Shown here: positions 28,205-41,686 of the stretch, piece by piece
Numbering within the stretch: the first letter of the stretch is position 1
How the letters are laid out: each line of letters opens with the position of its first letter
Assembly: GCA_036496585.1 (NCBI GenBank)
Contig: DASXLB010000014.1
Span: forward strand, 62,001 to 126,000
DNA from: Vicinamibacterales bacterium
Lineage (GTDB): Bacteria; Acidobacteriota; Vicinamibacteria; Vicinamibacterales; 2-12-FULL-66-21
Direction: 5' to 3'
DNA: 64,000 nt
Translations under genes and position numbers: made by a program
The notes under the pieces: generated by a model
What the model saw: the letters and a program-made list of their open reading frames with translations, nothing else
Databases searched by the model: none
What the model was told of the DNA's origin: nothing

Positions 28205-29139
28205 GCACGCTCAAGGGCGGACGAGGGCGCCGCCATGGCCTCGGCCGGTGCCGCGATACGCACGAAGATGTCGTGCAGCGACGGCCGGGCGATTTCGAAG
28301 TGATAGACCGTGGTCCGCGCCGCCAGCTCCTGCAGGAACGACTGCGGATCGGCGGAGAGGCGGACTTCCTGGAGCTGACCGTAGTCGTTGACCGACTGGA
28401 CGCTGCCCAGGCCGGCCAGCGCCGCGGCGCCGCCGGCGGTGCGGAGGCGGACGGTGTCGAAGCCGTACTGCGCCTGGATTTCCTCGAGCGTGCCGTCGAG
28501 CACCTTGCGGCCGCGGAAGATCATGAAGATGCGGTCGCACATCCGTTCCGCGGTCGCCATGTCGTGGGTGCTGAAGACGACGGTGGTGCCGCGGCGGCGG
28601 ATTTCGAGCACGGCGTCCTTGAGCGATTCGGCGTTGACCGGATCGAGCCCCGAGAACGGCTCGTCGAGAATCAGCAGGTCAGGTTGCGAGACGACGGCGC
28701 CGACGAACTGCACCTTCTGCGACATGCCTTTGGACAGCGCTTCGATCTTGCGGTCGCCCCAGCCCTGCATCCCGAGACGCGTCGTCCAGTCGTCGATCAC
28801 CGGATCGAGCTCGGCGACGCGGCGGCCCTTGAGCTGGCCGTAGTAGCGGAGCAGGCGGCGGACCGTCATTTTCTTGTAGAGGCCGCGCTCCTCCGGGAGA
28901 TAACTGACGCGGTCGCGGGCCGAGCGGGTGTCGGACGATCCGAGCACCTCGATGCGGCCGCTGTCGGGCAGCAGGATGCGCATGATCATCCGCAGCGTGG
29001 TGGTCTTGCCGGAGCCGTTGGGGCCGATGAAGCCGTAGATCGATCCCGGCGGCACCTCGAGGGTGAGGCCGTCGACGGCGGCGACGCCGTTGAAGCGTTT
29101 GCTGACGTCGGCCAGTCGGATTGCGGGAGGCTGCGGCAC
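28201..29139 (-). CDS. ABC transporter ATP-binding protein (NatA-like)
   Basis: 312 residues, GTG start. Walker A GPNGSGKTTTLRM (about residue 38), signature LSKGMSQKVQF (about 134), Walker B LLILDEPFSGLDP (about 153) and the H-loop STHDM (about 189) are intact. The 75-residue C-terminal extension is typical of NatA/DrrA-like ATPases. It is co-translated with the NatB-like permease. A TAGAAT box 6 bp before the GTG suggests leaderless transcription, and the Rex/CRP-like palindrome at 29166-29183 lies directly upstream, shared with the actA promoter. Confidence 0.9.
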   Translation of the reverse strand: MPQPPAIRLADVSKRFNGVAAVDGLTLEVPPGSIYGFIGPNGSGKTTTLRMIMRILLPDSGRIEVLGSSDTRSARDRVSYLPEERGLYKKMTVRRLLRYYGQLKGRRVAELDPVIDDWTTRLGMQGWGDRKIEALSKGMSQKVQFVGAVVSQPDLLILDEPFSGLDPVNAESLKDAVLEIRRRGTTVVFSTHDMATAERMCDRIFMIFRGRKVLDGTLEEIQAQYGFDTVRLRTAGGAAALAGLGSVQSVNDYGQLQEVRLSADPQSFLQELAARTTVYHFEIARPSLHDIFVRIAAPAEAMAAPSSALERA

Positions 29140-29145
29140 GCGGCG

Positions 29146-29151
29146 ATTCTA
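29146..29151 (-). promoter_or_regulatory. Leaderless-type -10 box (TAGAAT) for the NatAB-like operon
   Basis: TAGAAT on the minus strand, 6 bp before the GTG at 29139. A perfect TATAAT on the same strand at 29182-29187 gives a second possible promoter whose start would fall inside the palindrome. Confidence 0.5.
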
Positions 29152-29156
29152 CGGGT

Positions 29157-29242
29157 TTGACAACCTTGTGAAATTTTTCACATTATAGATGCCGCGCCGC
29201 ACACCGTCCGCGTTCGCAAAGGCTCAGCGCCTTCGATATAGT
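29157..29242 (+). promoter_or_regulatory. Promoter region of the act-cta operon
   Basis: TTGACA (29157-29162, perfect -35) with CATTAT 18 bp downstream (29181-29186) brackets the palindrome. A second candidate is TTCGCA-N18-TATAGT (TATAGT at 29237-29242), about 38 bp before the actA ATG. This AT-rich stretch stands out in the GC-rich surroundings. Confidence 0.55.
29166..29183. promoter_or_regulatory. Rex-like (or CRP/FNR-like) operator
   Basis: TTGTGAAATTTTTCACAT matches the Rex consensus TTGTGAA-W4-TTCACAA at all positions but the last. The inner TGTGA-N6-TCACA also equals the CRP-family consensus. It is a perfect 7-bp inverted repeat (TGTGAAA/TTTCACA) with a 2-bp centre, between -35 and -10 of the act promoter and next to the NatAB promoters. 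Confidence 0.7.
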
Positions 29243-29280
29243 CTGCTTGCTTTGACGACCGCCGCACGGACGCCGAAACG

Positions 29281-29940
29281 ATGAGTCAGATTTTCCATCG
29301 CAGCCTCAACGTCTGGTCCAAGACCAGCATCGTCCTGGCCCTGGTGCTCGTGTCCTTCCTGGGATGGGCGGTCGTTTCCCTTTCCTGGTCCGGATACGTC
29401 ACGGGACAGGGCGTGACCGTCGATCAACCGGTGCAGTTCAGTCACGCGCATCACGCGGGGGCAATGGGCATCGACTGCCGCTATTGCCATACGACCGTCG
29501 AGGAGTCGCCGTTCGCGAACATCCCCCCGACGAAGACGTGCATGAACTGTCACTCGCAGATCTGGACGAACGCGTCGATCCTGGAGCCCGTCCGCGCCAG
29601 TTTCCGCGACAACACGCCGCTGCAGTGGACGCGGGTCCACGACCTGCCCGACTTCGTGTACTTCAATCACAGCATCCACGTGGCCAAGGGCGTCGGCTGC
29701 GCGACCTGCCACGGCCGCGTCGACCGGATGCCGCTGATGCTGCAGCAGAACAGCCTGCAGATGAGCTGGTGCATCACCTGCCATCGCAATCCCGCACCGA
29801 ACCTCCGGCCGCGCGATCAGATTACGAACATGGCCTGGGAGCCGCCCGCAAATGATCCGGATCTGGGCCCGCGGCTGATGAAGGAATACAAGATCCAGGA
29901 CGTCATGCTGCTGACGAGCTGCTCGACGTGCCACAGGTGA
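29281..29940 (+). CDS. actA: Alternative complex III subunit A, pentaheme cytochrome c
   Basis: 219 residues with an N-terminal membrane anchor (about 14-37) and five CxxCH sites: CRYCH (about 66), CMNCH (87), CATCH (139), CITCH (163) and CSTCH (214). This is the ActA pattern; the periplasmic hemes carry electrons from the quinol-oxidising core toward the terminal acceptor. It is the first gene of the act-cta run and lies 141 bp from the divergent transporter gene, with the Rex/CRP-like site between. No strong Shine-Dalgarno is visible before the ATG. Confidence 0.93.
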   Translation: MSQIFHRSLNVWSKTSIVLALVLVSFLGWAVVSLSWSGYVTGQGVTVDQPVQFSHAHHAGAMGIDCRYCHTTVEESPFANIPPTKTCMNCHSQIWTNASILEPVRASFRDNTPLQWTRVHDLPDFVYFNHSIHVAKGVGCATCHGRVDRMPLMLQQNSLQMSWCITCHRNPAPNLRPRDQITNMAWEPPANDPDLGPRLMKEYKIQDVMLLTSCSTCHR

Positions 29941-29942
29941 GT

Positions 29943-32954
<3,012 letters not shown>

Positions 32955-32976
32955 CGATGACGATTGACCAAGCCTG

Positions 32977-33077
32977 GCGCGAGCGACCGCAGCGCAGCGA
33001 GCCACGCGAATGGAGTGCGCCGGCGACGCGGCGAACGAATGCGCGTGTAGGGGAGTCCGGGTGGCGAAGCCCCTCGG
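32977..33077 (+). repeat. GC-rich intergenic repeat, copy A (between actB and actC)
   Basis: A 100-bp element rich in GCGAGC and GCGAA words, ending in the hairpin AGGGGAGTCCGGGTGGCGAA + GCCCCT. It aligns along most of its length with 49041-49143, including GCGAGCCACGCGAA and GCCCCTCGG. It fills the otherwise unusual 130-bp gap in the act operon. Confidence 0.7.
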
Positions 33078-33084
33078 TTGAACG

Positions 33085-34467
33085 ATGATAAATCCGAAGC
33101 CGTCCACCTACGAGCCCGCGCCGCTCATCGAGCCCGGCCACACGTTCACATCGATCAGCGACAAGATCGGCGGCGTCGTCCTCACCACCCATCAGCCGAT
33201 CAGCTGGTTCGTGGTGGTCTCCGTCGGTCTGATGCTGATGGGCATGATGGGGATGGCGATCACCTATCTGCTGCTGAAGGGCGTCGGGATCTGGGGCGTC
33301 AACATTCCCGTCGGCTGGGGCTTCGCGATCATCAATTTCGTCTGGTGGATCGGCATCGGCCATGCGGGGACCTTGATTTCCGCCATTCTCCTCCTGCTGA
33401 AGCAGGGTTGGCGCACGTCGATCAACCGCTTCGCCGAAGGCATGACCATCTTCGCGGTCATGTGCGCCGGCCTCTTCCCGCTGATCCATACCGGCCGCCC
33501 GTGGTTGGCCGCCTACTGGCTGTTCCCCTATCCGAACAGCATGGGGCTCTGGCCGCAGTTCAGAAGCCCGCTCATCTGGGACGTATTCGCGGTCTCGACC
33601 TACTTCACCGTGTCGCTGATGTACTGGTACGTCGGGCTCATTCCCGACATCGCGACGCTGCGCGACAAGGCCCGTAACATCTGGGTCAAGCGCGCCTACG
33701 GGATGCTTGCGCTCGGCTGGCGCGGCTCGGCGCGCCACTGGCAGCGCTACGAGCACGTCTACCTGCTGCTCGCCGGCCTGTCGACACCGCTCGTCCTCTC
33801 AGTGCACACGGTCGTCAGCTTCGACTTCGCGATCGGCATCGTCCCCGGCTGGCACGCCACGATCTTCCCGCCCTACTTCGTCGCAGGCGCGATCTACGCC
33901 GGCTTCGCGATGGTGCTGACGCTGGCGATTCCGCTGCGCAAGGTCTACGGTCTGGAAGACTTCATCACCATGCGCCACCTCGAGAACATGGGGAAGGTCA
34001 CGCTGGTGACCGGGCTGATCGTCGCCTACGGCTACATGTCGGAGGCGTTCTTCGGCTGGTACAGCGGCAACAAGTACGAAGGCTTCATGATCCTGAACCG
34101 GATGTTCGGCCCGTACTGGTACATGTACTGGACGCTCATCTTCTGCAACATCCTCACGCCGCAGTGGCTGTGGATCAAACGGGTGCGCACGAGCACGCTG
34201 GGTCTGTTCCTGGTCGCGATGGTGGTCAACGTCGGCATGTGGCTGGAGCGCTTCGTCATCGTCGTCACCAGTCTGCACCGCGATTTTCTCCCCTCGTCCT
34301 GGGGTATGTATCACGGCACGATCTGGGACTGGATGGTGTTTACCGGCACGCTCGGCATGTTCATCACGTTCTTCTTCCTGTTCATCCGCTTCCTGCCGAT
34401 GATCTCGATCTTCGAGGTACGGACGATGGCGCCGGCGGCGAAGATGAACGGCTCGGAGGCACACTGA
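33085..34467 (+). CDS. actC: Alternative complex III subunit C, NrfD-like membrane subunit
   Basis: 460 residues with about ten membrane helices of the NrfD/PsrC type. Recognisable stretches are ISWFVVVSVGLMLMGMMGMA, FAIINFVWWIGIGHAGTLIS and RHWQRYEHVYLLLAGLSTPL. The GHAGTLIS motif belongs to the quinol-site region of NrfD-like proteins. ActC and ActF together form the two quinol-interacting membrane halves, with the site in ActC. It is separated from actB by the repeat at 32977-33077, the only large gap in the operon. Confidence 0.93.
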   Translation: MINPKPSTYEPAPLIEPGHTFTSISDKIGGVVLTTHQPISWFVVVSVGLMLMGMMGMAITYLLLKGVGIWGVNIPVGWGFAIINFVWWIGIGHAGTLISAILLLLKQGWRTSINRFAEGMTIFAVMCAGLFPLIHTGRPWLAAYWLFPYPNSMGLWPQFRSPLIWDVFAVSTYFTVSLMYWYVGLIPDIATLRDKARNIWVKRAYGMLALGWRGSARHWQRYEHVYLLLAGLSTPLVLSVHTVVSFDFAIGIVPGWHATIFPPYFVAGAIYAGFAMVLTLAIPLRKVYGLEDFITMRHLENMGKVTLVTGLIVAYGYMSEAFFGWYSGNKYEGFMILNRMFGPYWYMYWTLIFCNILTPQWLWIKRVRTSTLGLFLVAMVVNVGMWLERFVIVVTSLHRDFLPSSWGMYHGTIWDWMVFTGTLGMFITFFFLFIRFLPMISIFEVRTMAPAAKMNGSEAH

Positions 34468-35018
34468 TGGACACGGCACGCACCCTGCCGCCGGCCATTT
34501 ACGGCCTGATGGCCGAGTTCGACGATCCGAAGTCGCTGGTCGAGGCCGCCAGGCGCGTCTACGCCGCCGGCTACCGCAAGCTCGACACCTTCACGCCGTA
34601 CCCGATTGAAGAGGCGTGGGAGGCCATCGGTCACCACGATCGCCGACTGTCGCCGATCGTGCTGGCCGGCGGTATCACGGGCCTGCTGACCGGCATCGGC
34701 CTGCAGGAGTGGGTGCACGAGATTGCCTACCCGGTGAACATCGCTGGCAAGCCGCTCAACAGCTGGCCGCAGTTCGTGCCGGTGACCTTCGAGCTGACGA
34801 TTCTCTTCGCCGCCATCGCCGGCGTGATCGGGATGATCGCGCTCAACGGGCTGCCGCAGCCGTACCACCCGGCGTTCAACGTCGAGCGCTTCGAGCACGC
34901 CTCGCGCGACAAGTTCTTCCTGCTCGTCGAGTCGGAGGATCCGAAGTTCGATCGCACGGCGACCGCGGACTTCCTGAAGGGGCTCCATGCGACGGAGGTC
35001 AGCGAAGTTGAGCCGTAA
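34467..35018 (+). CDS. actD: Alternative complex III subunit D (DUF3341)
   Basis: 183 residues from ATG at 34467, sharing one base with the actC stop (TGATG). The N-terminal domain PPAIYGLMAEFDDPKSLVEA is the DUF3341 hallmark, followed by YPIEEAWEAIG. Two membrane helices are at about 59-80 and 103-125. ActD sits in the membrane between the ActC and ActF halves. Its 3' end overlaps actE by 32 bp. Confidence 0.92.
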   Translation: MDTARTLPPAIYGLMAEFDDPKSLVEAARRVYAAGYRKLDTFTPYPIEEAWEAIGHHDRRLSPIVLAGGITGLLTGIGLQEWVHEIAYPVNIAGKPLNSWPQFVPVTFELTILFAAIAGVIGMIALNGLPQPYHPAFNVERFEHASRDKFFLLVESEDPKFDRTATADFLKGLHATEVSEVEP

Positions 35019-35649
35019 ATTCTGTCTGCTGACGGCTGCCTTCTGTCTCCTGATCGCAGCCGCGGGCTGTCGCCAGGACATGCAGAACTCGCCCAAGGCG
35101 ATTCCGCTGCGTGAGAGCGTGTTCTTCAAGAACGGCTCGAGCGCGCGGCCGCTCGTCGAGGACACCGTCGCGCGCGGCACACTCGAAGACGACGTGACGT
35201 TCTTCACCGGCAAGAACGGCGCGGCGGACGTCGATGCGCTGCCCTTCCCGCTGACCGCCGACGTGCTGGATCGCGGCCAGGACCGCTTCAACATCTATTG
35301 CCGGCCGTGCCACGGCGCGGCGGGGCTCGGCGACGGCATGATCGTGCGGCGCGGCTATCGCCAGCCGCCGTCGTACCACATCGACCGCCTCCGTCAGGCG
35401 CCGATCGGCCACTTCTACGACGTCATGACCAACGGCTTCGGCGCGATGCCGGACTACAAGGCGCAGATCGCGCCGCGCGATCGCTGGGCGATCGCCGCCT
35501 ATGTCCGCGCGCTGCAACTGAGCCAGCACGCGACGGCCGCCGACCTCACGCCCGAGGAGCGGCAGAAGCTCTCGCAGCCCGCGCAGCCCGCCGGGACGGA
35601 ACGCAAGGATCCGGGCGCCGATCGCGGGGCCGGGGAGCACAAGCAGTAA
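34987..35649 (+). CDS. actE: Alternative complex III subunit E, monoheme cytochrome c lipoprotein
   Basis: 220 residues with a lipoprotein signal (KFCLLTAAFCLLIAAAGC, lipidated C28). One heme-c site CRPCHG (C105, C108, H109) has a probable Met ligand in GFGAMPDY. It accepts electrons from ActA and is a likely exit point toward the caa3 oxidase. The start is uncertain: a TTG at 35008 has GGAGGT ideally spaced upstream and would shorten the overlap with actD from 32 to 11 bp. Confidence 0.9.
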   Translation: MRRRSAKLSRKFCLLTAAFCLLIAAAGCRQDMQNSPKAIPLRESVFFKNGSSARPLVEDTVARGTLEDDVTFFTGKNGAADVDALPFPLTADVLDRGQDRFNIYCRPCHGAAGLGDGMIVRRGYRQPPSYHIDRLRQAPIGHFYDVMTNGFGAMPDYKAQIAPRDRWAIAAYVRALQLSQHATAADLTPEERQKLSQPAQPAGTERKDPGADRGAGEHKQ

Positions 35650-36851
35650 TGCAGACGAACGTACTCACGACCATCGACACCGCGGGCATCGGGCGCCTGC
35701 AGCAGCGCGGGCTCGTCGCGGCCGTCGTCGGCGTGGTGGTCGGCGGGCTCGGCGTGGCGCTGAACCCGGGGCAGCTCGCGCCGTCGCTGCTGATCGGCTT
35801 CTGGTTCTGCACGGGCCTGTCGCTCGGCTCGCTGGCGTTGCTGATGCTGCAGCACATGGTCGGCGGCCAGTGGGGCCTCGTCAGCCGCCGTATCTACGAG
35901 GCCGGCTCGCGGATGCTGCCGCTGTCGATACTGCTGTTCGTACCGATCGTCGTGCTGGCGCCGCAGCTGTATGTGTGGGCGCGGCCCGAGGGACAGGCGG
36001 TGCACGCGATCGCGCACCGCGGGATCTACCAGACGCTGACCGGGTTCGTCATCCGCGCCGTCATCTACTTCGCGGTCTGGCTGTTCTGCAGTTGGCACCT
36101 GAACCGCTGGTCGGCGCAGCAGGACGCCGGCGAAGTGGCGCTCGACGAAGCCGACACGCGCCGCTTCCGGGTGATCAGCGCCCCAGGGCTCCTCGCCTAC
36201 ACGATCCTGATGAGCCTGGCGGCGTTCGACTGGACCATGTCGCTCGACCCGGAGTGGTACTCGACGATCTATGGGCTCATCCAGGTCGTCGGCCAGGGGC
36301 TGAACGCGCTGGCATTCGGGATCGCGGTCCTGGCGCTCATCTCTCCCCGCGAGCCGATGAACCAGGTGGTGCGCGCGAGCAATTTCCACGATCTCGGCAA
36401 GCTGATGCTCGCCCTGGTGATGCTCTACGCCTACTTCTCCTTCTCGCAGTTCCTGATCATCTGGGCGGGCAACCTGCCGGAAGAGATTCCGTACTATCTC
36501 GAGCGGCTGCGCAACAACTGGGAGCCGGTGACGCTGTTCCTGGTGTTCGGCCACTTCGTGCTGCCGTTCTGCGTGCTGCTCTCGCGCGATCTGAAGCGGC
36601 GGCCGAACCTGCTGGCGCGCGTCGCCTGGTTCATCGTCGGCATCCGCTTCCTGACCGACATCTGGCTGGTGGCGCCCGCGTTCAACCAGTCGGGCACGCC
36701 GATCAGCCTGGCCAACGTCGGCGTCCCGCTGGCGCTCGCCGGTCTCTGGGTGTGGCTCTTCGCGCAGCAGCTGGCGAAGCGCCCGCTGCTGCCGGTCAAC
36801 GACCCGTACTTCAAGGACATGCTCCTGCACGGGCATGAAGGGGGCCATTAA
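35649..36851 (+). CDS. actF: Alternative complex III subunit F, NrfD-like membrane subunit
   Basis: 400 residues, about ten membrane helices, the second NrfD-like half of ACIII. Typical stretches are LLIGFWFCTGLSLGSLALLM, YTILMSLAAFDWTMSLDPEW and FSFSQFLIIWAGNLPEEIPY. The ATG overlaps the actE stop by one base. It is shorter than ActC and is thought to have a structural or proton-pathway role rather than the quinol site. Confidence 0.92.
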   Translation: MQTNVLTTIDTAGIGRLQQRGLVAAVVGVVVGGLGVALNPGQLAPSLLIGFWFCTGLSLGSLALLMLQHMVGGQWGLVSRRIYEAGSRMLPLSILLFVPIVVLAPQLYVWARPEGQAVHAIAHRGIYQTLTGFVIRAVIYFAVWLFCSWHLNRWSAQQDAGEVALDEADTRRFRVISAPGLLAYTILMSLAAFDWTMSLDPEWYSTIYGLIQVVGQGLNALAFGIAVLALISPREPMNQVVRASNFHDLGKLMLALVMLYAYFSFSQFLIIWAGNLPEEIPYYLERLRNNWEPVTLFLVFGHFVLPFCVLLSRDLKRRPNLLARVAWFIVGIRFLTDIWLVAPAFNQSGTPISLANVGVPLALAGLWVWLFAQQLAKRPLLPVNDPYFKDMLLHGHEGGH

Positions 36852-36853
36852 AG

Positions 36854-37450
36854 ATGTCCTCACACCACCCGCACGGCGAGCTGGTCAACGAGAACGTTCA
36901 TCACGAAGAGTCGGACATCAACGTCCGCGCGATCATCGCCTTCGTGGTGGTGCTCGCCGGGATCACGATCGGGATCCAGGTCGCGATGATCGGTCTGTTC
37001 AAGCTGTTCGACACCATCGAGACCCGGACGCAGCCGGTCGTCACCCCGCTCGCCGCCGGGCCCGCGCAGGTCGCCGATTTCCCGGCGCCGTCGCTGCAGA
37101 CGACGCCGTGGACCGATCTCCAGATGCTGCGCGCGTCCGAAACCGACTACCTGAACGGCTACGGCTGGGTCGACGAGAGCGGCGGCATCGCTCGCATCCC
37201 GATCGATCGGGCCAAGGCGATGCTGCTGCAGAAGGGCATTCCCGTCCGCGCCGGCGCCGCCGATCCCGTGGAGGGCACGCACGTCGCCTCGACCGGCGAG
37301 TCGAATGGCGGCCGCCTGCTCAAGGCGGGCGGCGCCGATCTGTCCGGCGCACCTGCGCCTGCCGCCAACCCGGCTGTGCCGCCGGTGAACGCCACGATGC
37401 CGCCGACCACGACCACCGACACTCCCAGGAAGCCCGGGGGAGGGCTGTGA
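36854..37450 (+). CDS. Conserved small membrane protein of the ACIII operon
   Basis: 198 residues, start 2 bp after actF, stop overlapping the sco GTG. A His/Glu-rich cytoplasmic N-terminus (SSHHPHGELVNENVHHEES) is followed by one helix (about 25-50). The periplasmic part then has a recognisable block: LQTTPWTDLQMLRASETDYL, YGWVDESGGIARIPIDRAKA. The Pro/Ala/Thr-rich tail is probably disordered. Proteins with this YGWVD...IPIDRA block recur between ActF and Sco in similar clusters, so a role in assembly of ACIII or the oxidase is likely, though no function is established. Confidence 0.8.
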   Translation: MSSHHPHGELVNENVHHEESDINVRAIIAFVVVLAGITIGIQVAMIGLFKLFDTIETRTQPVVTPLAAGPAQVADFPAPSLQTTPWTDLQMLRASETDYLNGYGWVDESGGIARIPIDRAKAMLLQKGIPVRAGAADPVEGTHVASTGESNGGRLLKAGGADLSGAPAPAANPAVPPVNATMPPTTTTDTPRKPGGGL

Positions 37451-38385
37451 GACGGACTTCCGCTGGCGCGGGGATGCTGGCAGGCTTCAGGGCCGGTGCG
37501 ACCGCAGGCGTACGCATCTGCGCGATGGCGGCGGCGTTCGCGCTGCTGACCGCCGGATCAGCGGCGGCGCAGTACGCCGACGCACCGCCGCGGCCGACGC
37601 CCGCCACCGCGAAACCCGGTCTGCTGCAGCAGGTGCGGATCGATCAGCAGATCGGCCAGCAGCTGCCGCTGGACCTGCTGTTCAAGGACGAAAAGGGGCG
37701 CGACGTGCGCCTCGGGGCGTTCTTCGGCACCAAGCCGGTGGTGCTGGCGCTCGCTTACTACGAGTGCCCGATGCTCTGCACGCAGGTGCTCAACGGCATG
37801 ACCGGCACGCTCAAGACCCTGTCGCTCGACGCCGGCAAGGACTTCGACGTCGTGGTGGTCAGCATCGACCCGCGCGACACGCCGGAGCTCGCGTCGGCGA
37901 AGAAGGCGACCTATCTCGAACACTACGGCCGCCCGGCGTCAGCGGCTGGCTGGCACTTCCTGACCGGCACCGACGCGTCGATCAAGCCGCTGGCGGCGGC
38001 GATCGGCTTCCACTACGCCTACGACGAACACCTGGGCCAGTTCGCGCACGGTGCGGCGATCTACGTGGCGACGCCGCAGGGGGTCATCGCGCGCTACCTG
38101 CTCGGGATCGATTTCGCGCCGCGAGACCTGCGGCTGGCGCTGGTCGAGGCCTCGCACAACCAGCTCGGCACGGTCGGCGACAAGGTGCTGCTGCTCTGCT
38201 ACCACTACGATCCGGCGGACGGGAAGTACGGCGCGGCGGTGCTCAACGCGGTGCGCGTCGGCTTCATTCTCACGGTCGGAACGTTCCTGACGTTCCTGTT
38301 CGTCAGCCGCCGCCGCGAGCGCGCAGCCTCTGCTGAAGCGTCGGCGGGGGTGGCGCCCGGCGAACACGCGGCGACCCGTACATAA
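37447..38385 (+). CDS. sco: SCO1/SenC-family copper chaperone
   Basis: 312 residues from GTG at 37447, with a signal peptide ending near residue 41 (LLTAGSAAAQ). The thioredoxin-like domain has the copper site CPMLC (C107, C111) and the third ligand His in QFAHGAAIYV. A C-terminal membrane helix (RVGFILTVGTFLTFLFVS) is an addition seen in similar clusters and tethers the protein. Sco loads copper into the CuA site of subunit II, encoded immediately downstream. Confidence 0.92.
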   Translation: MRRTSAGAGMLAGFRAGATAGVRICAMAAAFALLTAGSAAAQYADAPPRPTPATAKPGLLQQVRIDQQIGQQLPLDLLFKDEKGRDVRLGAFFGTKPVVLALAYYECPMLCTQVLNGMTGTLKTLSLDAGKDFDVVVVSIDPRDTPELASAKKATYLEHYGRPASAAGWHFLTGTDASIKPLAAAIGFHYAYDEHLGQFAHGAAIYVATPQGVIARYLLGIDFAPRDLRLALVEASHNQLGTVGDKVLLLCYHYDPADGKYGAAVLNAVRVGFILTVGTFLTFLFVSRRRERAASAEASAGVAPGEHAATRT

Positions 38386-38390
38386 CCAGA

Positions 38391-39341
38391 ATGTTCACGA
38401 ACTTTCCGTTCTTTCCGGAGGCGGCGTCGGAACAGGCAGGGCAGGTCGATGCCCTGTACTTCTTCCTCGTCGCCGTCACAGCGTTCTTCATGGCGCTCGT
38501 CGGCATCCTCGTGGTGGTGTTTGCGATCAAATTCCACCGCAAGCACGCCGACGAGGTCGGCGTCGAGATCCACGGATCGCTGGTGCTCGAGCTGCTGTGG
38601 ACGTTCATCCCGCTCGGCATCACCATGGTGATGTTCGTGTGGGGCGCGCAGGTCTTCTTCCACATGACCCGCCCGCCGAAAGGCGCGATGGACATCTACA
38701 TCGTCGGCAAGCAGTGGATGTGGAAGGCGCAGCACATGGACGGCGCACGCGAGATCAACGAGCTGCACGTGCCGCTGGGCGTCCCGGTCAAGCTGACGAT
38801 GGGCTCGGAAGACGTCATCCACAGCTTCTTCATCCCCGATTTCCGCGTCAAGGCGGACGTGATCCCCGGGCGGTACAACACGTTGTGGTTCACGGCGACC
38901 AAACCGGGGCGCTATCACCTGTTCTGCACGCAGTACTGCGGCACCAAGCACTCCGCGATGATCGGCTGGGTGACGGTGATGGAGCCGTCCGACTATCAGG
39001 CGTGGCTCGGCGGCGGACCGGTCAACGGGTCGATGGCCGACAACGGGGCGAAGCTGTTCCAGGATCTGGCCTGCGCCACCTGCCATCTCGAGAACGGCCA
39101 GGGCCGCGCGCCGTCGCTGAAGGGTGTCTACGGCAGCACCGTCACACTCACCACCGGGCAGACCGTCACCGCCGACGACGCCTACGTCCGGGAGTCGATC
39201 CTGAATTCGCAGGCGAAGATCGTCGCCGGCTATCAGCCGATCATGCCGACGTTCCAGGGCCTCGTCTCGGAAGAACAACTACTCCAGCTGATCGCCTACG
39301 TGAAGTCGCTCGGCGGCAACCAGCAGGGGGCGACGAAATAG
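38391..39341 (+). CDS. ctaC: caa3 oxidase subunit II with fused cytochrome c
   Basis: 316 residues. Two membrane helices (about 22-45 and 65-90) precede a cupredoxin domain whose CuA ligands are H144, C179, Q181, C183, H187 and M190 ([12 protein letters not shown]). From about residue 212 a cytochrome c domain follows, with CATCH at 228-232 and a Met ligand in PIMPTFQG. The covalent heme c can take electrons directly from ACIII, in line with the fused gene cluster. It starts 5 bp after sco. Confidence 0.94.
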   Translation: MFTNFPFFPEAASEQAGQVDALYFFLVAVTAFFMALVGILVVVFAIKFHRKHADEVGVEIHGSLVLELLWTFIPLGITMVMFVWGAQVFFHMTRPPKGAMDIYIVGKQWMWKAQHMDGAREINELHVPLGVPVKLTMGSEDVIHSFFIPDFRVKADVIPGRYNTLWFTATKPGRYHLFCTQYCGTKHSAMIGWVTVMEPSDYQAWLGGGPVNGSMADNGAKLFQDLACATCHLENGQGRAPSLKGVYGSTVTLTTGQTVTADDAYVRESILNSQAKIVAGYQPIMPTFQGLVSEEQLLQLIAYVKSLGGNQQGATK

Positions 39342-39345
39342 TCAT

Positions 39346-40942
<1,597 letters not shown>

Positions 40943-40962
<20 letters not shown>

Positions 40963-41674
40963 GCAGCAGTTCCCGCAATACCCGGCGCCCGTGGCGATCC
41001 AGCCGGCGCCCGCGCCCGAGCACGCCCACCACCCGTGGCTGCAGCACCATTTCGACAACATGGAGCAGCAGGCCGAGGCCTCGACGCTCGGCATGTGGGT
41101 GTTCCTCTCCACGGAAATCCTGTTCTTCGGCGGCCTGTTCATGGCGTATCTCGTCTACCGCCATGCGTCGCCGGAAGGGTTCCAGGAGGCGAGCCACGAG
41201 CTCAATCGCTTCTGGGGTACCACCAACACGCTCGTCCTCATCTGCAGCTCGCTGACGATGGCGCTGGCGGTGCGCGCCGCGCAGACGGGCCAGTCGCGCA
41301 AGACACAGGTCGGCTGGCTGCTCGGCACGATGGTGTTCGGCGTCGGCTTCCTCGGGATCAAGGCCATCGAGTACTACGACAAGTTCGTGCACCATCACGT
41401 GCCGGGCCCCTACTTCCATTGGGAAGGCATGTATCCGAAGCCGGCGGAGCAGTTCTACTCGCTCTACTTCGCAATGACGGGGCTGCATGCGCTGCACATG
41501 ATCATCGGCCTCGGCATCATGGCGGTAATTGCGGTGATGGCCTGGCGCGGCATCTTCGACGAGGAGTACTACACGCCGGTCGAAGTCGCCGGCCTCTACT
41601 GGCACTTCGTCGACATCGTCTGGATTTTCCTGTTCCCGCTGCTCTATCTCATCGGCGGGCACTTCAAAGGCTAG
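40943..41674 (+). CDS. ctaE: caa3 oxidase subunit III
   Basis: 243 residues, five to six membrane helices, with [21 protein letters not shown] near residue 48 and the C-terminal [19 protein letters not shown]. The N-terminus carries a His/Pro-rich stretch. The ATG lies inside ctaD; a TTG at 40955 with GAGGT 5 bp upstream is an equally good start and would shorten the overlap to 8 bp. Confidence 0.93.
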
Positions 41675-41686
41675 CGGGGCTCGCGC

